Shown here in pieces: positions 58,710 to 64,000 of a stretch of DNA of 64,000 bases. Location of the stretch: positions 60,804 to 124,803 of the forward strand of contig NZ_JYHV01000026.1 in NCBI RefSeq assembly GCF_000952685.1, given 5' to 3'. The translations under genes and the position numbers were made by a program. This stretch comes from Stutzerimonas stutzeri (lineage in GTDB: Bacteria; Pseudomonadota; Gammaproteobacteria; Pseudomonadales; Pseudomonadaceae). The notes under the pieces are model-generated. The model saw only the letters and a program-made list of their open reading frames with translations. It did no database searches and was not told where the DNA came from. The stretch's first letter is position 1; every line of letters begins with the position of its first letter.

Positions 58710-59501
58710 ATGCAGAAGCTGTTGGAGGCGTATCGGAATAACCGTCTGATCCTTTTCGTAGGTTCCGGCGTATCAGCGAATATCGGGCTGCCGCCATGGC
58801 GAAAGCTGATAGACGAAATCGCTCAACAGCTTGATTACGACCCGGACGTTTTCGATACCTATGGAAACTTCCTCTCGCTCGCCGAATATTATCGGATCAA
58901 GAAAGGCAACATCGGCCCGCTGCGCAGCTGGATGGACCGTGAATGGCATAAGAACATCGAGATTCGCAACTCTGAGATTCACCGCCTGATCGTTCAGGGC
59001 CGATTTCCGGCCATATACACAACCAATTACGACCGCTGGCTCGAGAACGCCCACGATGCGCATGGCGTCGGTTACATCAAGATCGCCAATGCAAGTGACT
59101 TGGTAAAGGCCCGCGACGGCGTCCGGCAAATCGTAAAGTTTCACGGCGACTTCGATGATGACGACTCGATCGTGCTGGATGAGACAAGCTATTACGAACG
59201 GTTGCAGTTCGAAACACCACTCGATATCAAATTACGCGCCGACACCTTGAGTAAAGCCGTTCTGTTTATCGGCTACAGCCTCTCCGATACCAATATCCGA
59301 TTGTTGTTCTACAAACTATCGAAAATGTGGAATGAGCATGAGACTGTTGGAGTCCGACCGATCTCATATGTTTTCTCGCACAAGCCCAATCCGGTGCAGG
59401 AAGAAATTCTCAGCCAATGGGGTATCCGAATGATCACCTCGGAAGATGATGAACCTGGATTGGCCTTGCAAAACTTTTTGAAGATGCTGACGGAGAACTG
59501 A
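58710..59501 (+). CDS. SIR2 family NADase-like protein (KomC-like)
   Basis: 263-residue SIR2-domain protein without other recognisable domains. NAD-binding [11 protein letters not shown] (18-28), TTNYD (104-108, the counterpart of TQNID), the catalytic His in KFHGDF (His145) and GYSLSDTNI (188-196) are intact. There is no zinc-finger Cys set, so it is not a classical deacetylase. Defence SIR2 proteins of this kind degrade NAD+ to stop phage growth. It is coupled to the HAM1-like gene, with GAGG before its ATG. The base composition looks more A+T-rich than the core genes, in keeping with transfer. Confidence 0.9.
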   Translation: MQKLLEAYRNNRLILFVGSGVSANIGLPPWRKLIDEIAQQLDYDPDVFDTYGNFLSLAEYYRIKKGNIGPLRSWMDREWHKNIEIRNSEIHRLIVQGRFPAIYTTNYDRWLENAHDAHGVGYIKIANASDLVKARDGVRQIVKFHGDFDDDDSIVLDETSYYERLQFETPLDIKLRADTLSKAVLFIGYSLSDTNIRLLFYKLSKMWNEHETVGVRPISYVFSHKPNPVQEEILSQWGIRMITSEDDEPGLALQNFLKMLTEN

Positions 59502-59535
59502 TCAAACCGCTCGCCAGGCAGGTAATGGAACGGCT

Positions 59536-59564
59536 GAGTGCGATGCCACAGGGGCATCGCACTC
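59536..59564. terminator. Hairpin terminator between the SIR2 gene and the convergent porin-like gene
   Basis: Perfect 12-bp stem GAGTGCGATGCC (59536-59547) / GGCATCGCACTC (59553-59564) with a 5-base loop, 35 bases after the SIR2 stop. No strong T run, so terminator efficiency is uncertain. Confidence 0.65.
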
Positions 59565-59571
59565 GTCGGCC

Positions 59572-60087
59572 TCAGTAGTTATAACCAATACCAACGCTGT
59601 AGAAGAACGCGCCATCATCGTAACGATCGCGCGCATCGCTCCCACTTTTGAACAGGAATTGATATTCAGCCATTGCGGTGACGAAGGTCTTATCCTGCAC
59701 CCAATACTTGATGCCAAGCTCTGGCCCGCCCATGAACGTCTCGTCAACCTCTTCGCCGTAGATGCCGCCGGCACTCACACCGATAAACGGACGAGTCTTG
59801 CCACTGCCAAAGTGATAGTCGTAAAACACACGGGTCGAGCCGTCGAACTGGACACTTTCTCCCTCTGAGTCTCGTGCATTTACGGTTTGCCGGATGCCCC
59901 ACATGGAAGCCTCATCCAGATAAGTACCCCAACTACCCTGTACGGAGAACACTGTATCGTCGAAGTCCTTATCACTACTGCCCGCGCCGCTTAAGGTAAC
60001 TTCGCGATCACCTGCCACCGGAGCGGCAACGGCGAGCGCTGGAAACATGGCGGCTACCAGGAGGGAAGTTTTGAAAAGTCGGTTCAT
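59572..60087 (-). CDS. Small outer-membrane beta-barrel protein
   Basis: 171-residue protein with a signal peptide (MNRLFKTSLLVAAMFPALAV..., cleavage near residue 22 after AVAA). The mature part has alternating strand patterns, Gly/aromatic-rich, and ends in GIGYNY with a terminal aromatic residue, the signal for BAM insertion. Size suggests an eight-strand barrel of the OmpA/OmpX/OmpW-like class. Function is not recognised. The 264-base gap upstream (60088-60351) is A+T-rich and shows no gene; it likely holds the promoter. Confidence 0.82.
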   Translation of the reverse strand: MNRLFKTSLLVAAMFPALAVAAPVAGDREVTLSGAGSSDKDFDDTVFSVQGSWGTYLDEASMWGIRQTVNARDSEGESVQFDGSTRVFYDYHFGSGKTRPFIGVSAGGIYGEEVDETFMGGPELGIKYWVQDKTFVTAMAEYQFLFKSGSDARDRYDDGAFFYSVGIGYNY

Positions 60088-60351
60088 GACAACACCTCTT
60101 GTTCTAGCTATGGCGGAATACGCAATTGCGCGATGCGCATAGTTAGTGACATGGGCATGTATGAACTGTTCACTTTATTTTAGGTATGTCTATCAATTTA
60201 TTGATTATTAACGATATTTATTTTAGATTATCCGTTTCGCTAGTTATAAAACCACACCGACCTGACCGTTCCAAGTGCTCTTCCACACATCAAACGAAAC
60301 AGCAAATCAGAAACTAACGAAACGATTAATAACGCAAACCATACGGCAATA

Positions 60352-62295
60352 TCAGTCAACCCGAGCGCTAATACCTTGCGTCGAATCGTCTGGCAATGGT
60401 TCATCTTCCGGATCGCTGTCGAACTGTCGCCCCATGGCAATACGCAGCCATACCGGTATCAGCAACAGGCCTAGCGCCACACATACCCAGCCGAGCAAAG
60501 CACTGCTCTCCGGTGAAGGAAACATCAAGCGACCCACACCGACCAATAAGGAGAATAGCGAAATTGCCGTGATCGCAACGGCTGATAGCCGCGTACCAAG
60601 CGCCTTGACCGACACCGTTGCGGCTACGCCGTTGAGCATTGCCGCGTGCTGCCAGAAACCAAACGGGCGCACCCGGCGATAGAAGCGCTTGAGCGTTGCA
60701 TCGTCAGTCGCAGGCGTGACGAAGGTGACCAGGATGGCTGCGGTCGTGGTGACCAGCGCCATGATGCCGAGGCGCACCCACTCGCGCTCCGGATCAGTAC
60801 CCAGATAGTAAAGCAGCAAAGGCGCAGTGATCAGCGAAACGCCCATTGCGGTCAGTTCCGAATAGAGATTGATACGCTCCCAGAGCCATCGCAGCACCAA
60901 TACCGACCCCATACCCGCCCCGAACAATAGCGAAATGAACCAGGCAGTCTGGATCGAGCCCAGATTCGCCATGATAATCATCGCGATGATCAGAATCAGC
61001 ACGTTGGACAACCGCGCCACGATCACCAATTCGCGGTCCCGTGGCTTGCGTTTCAGCACATGTGGTGCAAACACACCGCCATAAACGTCGTTGCTCCAGT
61101 AGGAGGCGCCCCAGTTGAGATGCGTATCGACGGTGGAGGCCAGTGCAGCCAGCAGGCCAACCAACATCAAGCCGCGCACACCCGGCGGCAGCAGGTCTTC
61201 GATACCCTGCACGAAAAGCGCTTCACGCCCTGCGGTGAAACCGTCGCCGGCCATTTCTCCCGGCGTGAACGGATAGAGCACCAACAGGCCGATCGCAATA
61301 GCCATCCAGAACAGGCTGCGCAGAAAAATCTGCAACCAGGTGAACACCAGGCCGGCAATGCGCGCATCGCGGTCAGTCGGACACGCCATGCTTCGCTGCG
61401 CGAGATAGCCGGTGCCGTCGGAATTCATCTGAAAAAACCATTGCAGTCCGACAATCACCAAAAACGGCATTAGTGCCTCGCCTGCATCGGCGGGCGGTGC
61501 GAAGGACAACATCTTGCTGGCCTGATCGGCGCCATAAAGCTCGACAATGCGATCCGTCAGCCCACCTAGGCCACCAGCAGCATCAACGACGAACCAGGCA
61601 TATAGCAACGTGCCTATCATGGCCAAGCTGAACTGCATCACATCCGTCTGGACCACGGCCCGCAATCCACCGGTAATCGAATACATGGCGGTGAACGAGA
61701 GAATCAGGAGAATAGATATCAGGTTATTGGCGCTCATCATCGCCGGGCTCAGTCCGGTGATGCTCTCGCCAAGCTGAATCCCGGCACTGGAAACGAAACT
61801 CACAATGGGCTCGTAGAGCCCTGCCGGCAGCCAAAGATGCCAAGGCAGAAATACCTCGGCGATGCGGATGGCTGCTACCAATACCATCGCCAGCACCACG
61901 CAGTTGATTACCGTACCGTAGTAGATCGCCTTGAGCAGGCGCAGCGGCGTGACGCCCTTGCCGCTATATCGCACGCGGGTCAGCTCGGCATCGGTCAATA
62001 CGCCGGCACGTCGCCAGCACACCGCAAACACGAATGCCATTAGCAGGAATGCGAGGCCGTAGATCCAAAGGCGCCAAAGGGCAAAGACGCCGGCGGTAGC
62101 AACCAGGCCGGTTACCAGCAGAGGCGTATCGGCCGCGAACTGGGTCGCGGCCATGGAAAATCCCGCCTTCCAGCCTTTAATCGTTCGACCCGCAAGGAAA
62201 TATTCGTCGAGGCTTTGGGACGCCTTGCCCCGTGCGCGCAAGCCAGAACCCAGACCATAGAGAATGAAGGCCGCCACTATCGCTAGATCCAACAT
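60352..62295 (-). CDS. Sodium:solute symporter family transporter
   Basis: 647-residue inner-membrane transporter of the SSS family with about 14-15 helices. The N-terminal segment DEYFLAGRTIKGWKAGFSMA (about 30-49) and the later TGGLRAVVQTDVMQF (helix with the conserved G-G-L-x-A-V-x-x-T-D) are diagnostic. I used the ATG at 62295 with AAGGA upstream; the frame extends into the neighbouring promoter. Substrate unknown; the length is longer than PutP. It is divergent from the GNAT-Nudix gene. Confidence 0.9.
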   Translation of the reverse strand: MLDLAIVAAFILYGLGSGLRARGKASQSLDEYFLAGRTIKGWKAGFSMAATQFAADTPLLVTGLVATAGVFALWRLWIYGLAFLLMAFVFAVCWRRAGVLTDAELTRVRYSGKGVTPLRLLKAIYYGTVINCVVLAMVLVAAIRIAEVFLPWHLWLPAGLYEPIVSFVSSAGIQLGESITGLSPAMMSANNLISILLILSFTAMYSITGGLRAVVQTDVMQFSLAMIGTLLYAWFVVDAAGGLGGLTDRIVELYGADQASKMLSFAPPADAGEALMPFLVIVGLQWFFQMNSDGTGYLAQRSMACPTDRDARIAGLVFTWLQIFLRSLFWMAIAIGLLVLYPFTPGEMAGDGFTAGREALFVQGIEDLLPPGVRGLMLVGLLAALASTVDTHLNWGASYWSNDVYGGVFAPHVLKRKPRDRELVIVARLSNVLILIIAMIIMANLGSIQTAWFISLLFGAGMGSVLVLRWLWERINLYSELTAMGVSLITAPLLLYYLGTDPEREWVRLGIMALVTTTAAILVTFVTPATDDATLKRFYRRVRPFGFWQHAAMLNGVAATVSVKALGTRLSAVAITAISLFSLLVGVGRLMFPSPESSALLGWVCVALGLLLIPVWLRIAMGRQFDSDPEDEPLPDDSTQGISARVD

Positions 62296-62464
62296 ATTGT
62301 TATGTCCTTGTTGGAGGGCTGTTCGCTTAAGAACCTGCGCAACGGCGAAAAATTGCATACTTCGGATGAACGGAACGAACGCCCCCTCAGCCAGCCGTAG
62401 AGCGCTGGCAGCCCCCCCTACGGCAAGCATCGGTTACCATGCGCAGCGTCGTCAGGGAGCACTC

Positions 62465-63304
62465 ATGTCCGAACTCCAGCTGCGTCGGCTTTCAATTGCC
62501 TGCCACCCGTTGCTCAATAAGTTCTACCGAGCCCACGGCACCCACATGCGGGTGCCAGCCCGCGCCCGCTGTTGGGTTGCGGGGCATCCGGATATTGTCG
62601 CAGGGCTGTGCCTGAGTCCCGTGGATGACGGCCACTGGCTGACTGGGTTACTGGTCGCGCCCAGCCGGCGCGACCAAGGTCTGGCGAAACGCTTAGTGAC
62701 CCGGGTCTTGGCCGAGTGCGGAGGCCCTGTCTGGCTGTTCTGTGAACCCAAGCTAATGGCGTTTTATCAACATCTGGGCTTCAGCGAAGCCACGACACTG
62801 CCCGAGGCATTAGCCTCCCGCCTACATCGCTACAACCGAAACAAGACGCTCATGGCCCTATGGCACGATAACGAGAGAGATCGCATGACCTCCACTGTTC
62901 TGAAAATTGCTACGGCCTGTCTGCTCGATGACAGCGGTCGAGTACTGGTCGTACGCAAACGCGGCACTCGCCTATTCATGTTGCCTGGCGGCAAGATCGA
63001 ACCTGGGGAGATTCCGTTGCAGGCACTCAAACGTGAGCTTCGAGAGGAGTTGGATCTAGCAATAGAAGCGTCGCAGCTGCGGTCGCTGGGCCACTTCCAG
63101 GCGCGTGCAGCCAACGAGCCGGATCACTGGGTGCAGGCCGATGTCTTCGTCGGTCGGCTGGTAGACAAGGTACGGGTTCAGGCCGAGATCGAGGCACTGG
63201 ACTGGCTTGAACTGCAGGCACAGCAACAGGAACATCTCGCCCCACTGCTGCGCGAACAGGTGCTCCCCGCGCTAATTCAGCGACTGGCTGAGGAGAGAAA
63301 CTGA
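62465..63304 (+). CDS. GNAT acetyltransferase-Nudix hydrolase fusion protein
   Basis: 279-residue two-domain protein. Residues 1-135 form a GNAT-like domain (LLVAPSRRDQGLAKRLVTRV with the acetyl-CoA loop, then FCEPKLMAFYQHLGF). Residues 140-279 form a Nudix domain with a complete box starting PGGKIEPGE and ending RELREELDLAI (G-x5-E-x7-REUxEExGU). The linker around residue 138 has an in-frame Met (MTSTVLKIA) where a stand-alone Nudix protein could start. Likely acts on a small nucleotide derivative; the substrate is not known. Start set at the ATG at 62465 with GGGAG upstream. Confidence 0.88.
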   Translation: MSELQLRRLSIACHPLLNKFYRAHGTHMRVPARARCWVAGHPDIVAGLCLSPVDDGHWLTGLLVAPSRRDQGLAKRLVTRVLAECGGPVWLFCEPKLMAFYQHLGFSEATTLPEALASRLHRYNRNKTLMALWHDNERDRMTSTVLKIATACLLDDSGRVLVVRKRGTRLFMLPGGKIEPGEIPLQALKRELREELDLAIEASQLRSLGHFQARAANEPDHWVQADVFVGRLVDKVRVQAEIEALDWLELQAQQQEHLAPLLREQVLPALIQRLAEERN

Positions 63305-63329
63305 AAGGGCAATCCCTGGCGGTTCTAGC

Positions 63330-63476
63330 CTATGGGGAGATGGGATCGCTTGCTGGAAAGGTTTCTTCCAGTGCTTCGTCCAGGTGATCTTCATCAGCCT
63401 CGTCTGGGCGGCGTTTGATCTGGTCTTCCTGGTCTTGCCCGGGCTGGGTAGGTTCGTTCGGGTCGTTGCCGTTCAT
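63330..63476 (-). CDS. Tiny conserved acidic protein with DEALEETFPASDP motif
   Basis: 48-residue acidic protein read from the ATG at 63474-63476 to a TAG at 63330. It ends LDEALEETFPASDPISP; the DEALEE-S/T-FPASDP signature is common at the C-terminus of small proteins in Proteobacteria and Actinobacteria (recognised from memory), with no known function. GAGGA lies 7 bases before the ATG. It is convergent with the Nudix gene. Confidence 0.8.
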   Translation of the reverse strand: MNGNDPNEPTQPGQDQEDQIKRRPDEADEDHLDEALEETFPASDPISP

Positions 63477-63561
63477 GGTGAATTCCTCTGAGTTGTGTCA
63501 CCCACGTTAGGCCTCTCAAGAGACCAGTCGTTCGGCAAACCGGCACCGCCAAATCGTAGGC

Positions 63562-63592
63562 AAAAAAAAGGGGCGGGGTTTAAGCCCCGCCC
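63562..63592 (-). terminator. Intrinsic terminator of the Rsm-type small RNA
   Basis: Stem GGGCGGGG (63571-63578) / CCCCGCCC (63585-63592) with a 6-base loop. On the minus strand it is followed by eight T residues (complement of 63562-63569). Nothing on the plus side gives a T run, so it serves minus-strand transcription only. Confidence 0.9.
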
Positions 63593-63699
63593 GCCTCCTT
63601 CCCTACTTCCCTTTTTTCCTACTCATCGTCCTGATGAAACCGCATCCAGCGGCTGTTCCAGACCGACATCCTTGCCGGCTGTACTTGTCCTTAAGTACG
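63562..63699 (-). ncRNA. RsmX/Y/Z-type small regulatory RNA (RsmA/RsmE antagonist)
   Basis: About 138 nt on the minus strand. Four consecutive hairpins present GGA in the loop: GTACTT-AAGGAC-AAGTAC (63681-63698), CCGGC-AAGGAT-GTCGG (63663-63678), CCGC-TGGAT-GCGG (63640-63652) and TCATC-AGGAC-GATGA (63623-63637). Further GGA motifs follow in single-stranded GTAGGAAAAAAGGGAAG and AGGGAAGGAGG, then a strong terminator. This is the layout of Gac-controlled RNAs that sequester CsrA-family proteins. Which paralogue (X, Y or Z) cannot be told; rpoS and fdxA, which flank rsmZ in several Pseudomonas, are not visible here. Confidence 0.88.
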
Positions 63700-63705
63700 G
63701 GTGCG

Positions 63706-63733
63706 ATATTAAGGCTTTGGACGACAACAGCAA
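63706..63733 (-). promoter_or_regulatory. Sigma70-like promoter of the Rsm-type RNA
   Basis: Minus strand TTGCTG (63728-63733) and TAATAT (63706-63711) with a 16-base spacer. This would start the RNA near 63699, just at the base of the first GGA hairpin. Confidence 0.6.
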
Positions 63734-63869
63734 CTCGGAAAAATGCATGATGGCAATTGGGTCTTTATTTTACTAGTTATAAAATTCTTTATAAATCATA
63801 CACATAGCTGTTTAGATTTTCTCAAAGGCGATCGTCTTGGATGCTTTTTCGGGCATTGCTTACACATCT

Positions 63870-63887
63870 TGTAAGCGAATGCTTACA
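63870..63887. promoter_or_regulatory. GacA box (upstream activating sequence)
   Basis: TGTAAG-CGAATG-CTTACA, a perfect match to the GacA binding consensus TGTAAG-N6-CTTACA. Its centre is about 180 bases upstream of the predicted RNA start, the distance known for rsmZ-type promoters. The spacer (about 63734-63850) is A+T-rich, as expected for binding by MvaT-like silencers. An overlapping second inverted repeat, GCTTACA / TGTAAGC, spans 63858-63876. Confidence 0.85.
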
Positions 63888-64000
63888 TACCGAGAAGCTT
63901 CAACGGAAAGACGGCGGAGCGAGGGTTAACCCTATCGATTGATTCGCCTCCACCTCCGCATTCAAAAGCGCCATGGCAAAGTGTCCATAACGGGTGAGGA
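63888..64000. other. Right edge without assigned gene
   Basis: 113 bases after the GacA box. I see no coding region with support. The last bases, GGGTGAGGA, could be a ribosome binding site of a rightward gene just outside the window, but this cannot be decided here. Confidence 0.3.

Noticed and set aside
60240..60440. 66-residue minus-strand frame with a hydrophobic stretch overlapping the symporter end
   Set aside because: It overlaps the symporter C-terminus in another frame, has no ribosome binding site, and its tail lies in A+T-rich spacer.
63603..63626. Seven-codon minus-strand frame MSRKKGK inside the small RNA
   Set aside because: The ATG lies inside the fourth GGA hairpin and the AGGAC before it is the RsmA-binding loop. 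Treating it as a peptide gene is not needed to explain the sequence.
63495..63776. 93-residue plus-strand frame near the right end
   Set aside because: It is antisense to the GGA hairpin RNA and its terminator, has low-complexity proline and lysine stretches, and no family similarity.

Overview
The window is a stretch of G+C-rich gammaproteobacterial chromosome. Gene content and order match the Pseudomonas core block murB-ptpA-kdsB-(Trm112)-lpxK-exbD-exbB-comEC-DUF2062-lolCDE-PilZ-GDPD-sthA-nqr-gap-mfd (PA2977 to PA3002 in P. aeruginosa PAO1, from memory). The accessory genes and style suggest the Pseudomonas stutzeri group (Stutzerimonas). This assignment is an inference from synteny and protein family recognition, not from a database search.

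Layout. 1-44 holds the tail of a rightward gene (probably rne) and a bidirectional terminator. 221-7055 is a leftward envelope and DNA-uptake block: LPS Kdo and lipid A synthesis (kdsB, lpxK), peptidoglycan (murB), ExbBD and ComEC. 7239-12664 holds a DUF2062 membrane protein, the lipoprotein exporter LolCDE, a PilZ protein and a glycerophosphodiesterase. 12784-21466 is redox: SthA, then the complete nqrABCDEF operon with its maturation genes apbE and nqrM. 21777-30161 holds a long GAPDH, Mfd and a SWIM-SNF2 helicase. 30179-43440 is mixed: WrbA, a fluoroacetate-dehalogenase-like hydrolase, LrgAB/CidAB-type proteins, a CcoG-like ferredoxin, a MocR regulator, PhzF, a large unusual class A PBP-like protein and a GST. 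43590-50409 holds two TetR regulators, an RND efflux pump and an Amt transporter. 50773-57461 holds a dGTPase, a chemoreceptor, an EamA exporter, YebC, YajD and a universal stress protein. 57586-64000 is accessory or regulatory: a truncated haemoglobin, a HAM1-like plus SIR2 gene pair, a small outer-membrane barrel, a sodium/solute symporter, a GNAT-Nudix fusion, a tiny conserved protein and a small RNA.

Two signals stand out. First, 58151-59501 is a tightly spaced two-gene unit: a HAM1/ITPase-fold protein whose catalytic Asp and part of the nucleotide-binding signature are altered, and a SIR2 NADase with intact motifs. This pairing matches the KomB-KomC half of the Kongming anti-phage system, but no KomA-like deaminase lies beside it. 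Second, 63562-63699 (minus strand) has every hallmark of a GacA-controlled RsmX/Y/Z small RNA: four successive hairpins with GGA in the loop, further unpaired GGA motifs, a strong intrinsic terminator, a sigma70-like promoter and a perfect TGTAAG-N6-CTTACA GacA box about 180 bases upstream across an AT-rich spacer.

Other regulatory structures include probable TetR operators at two divergent promoters, a FadR-type GntR palindrome before the chemoreceptor gene, an Anr/Fnr-like box between the stress protein and the globin, a perfect 23-base palindrome upstream of nqrA, and a 10-bp hairpin directly against the dGTPase start codon. No tRNA, rRNA, CRISPR array, insertion sequence or prophage was seen.
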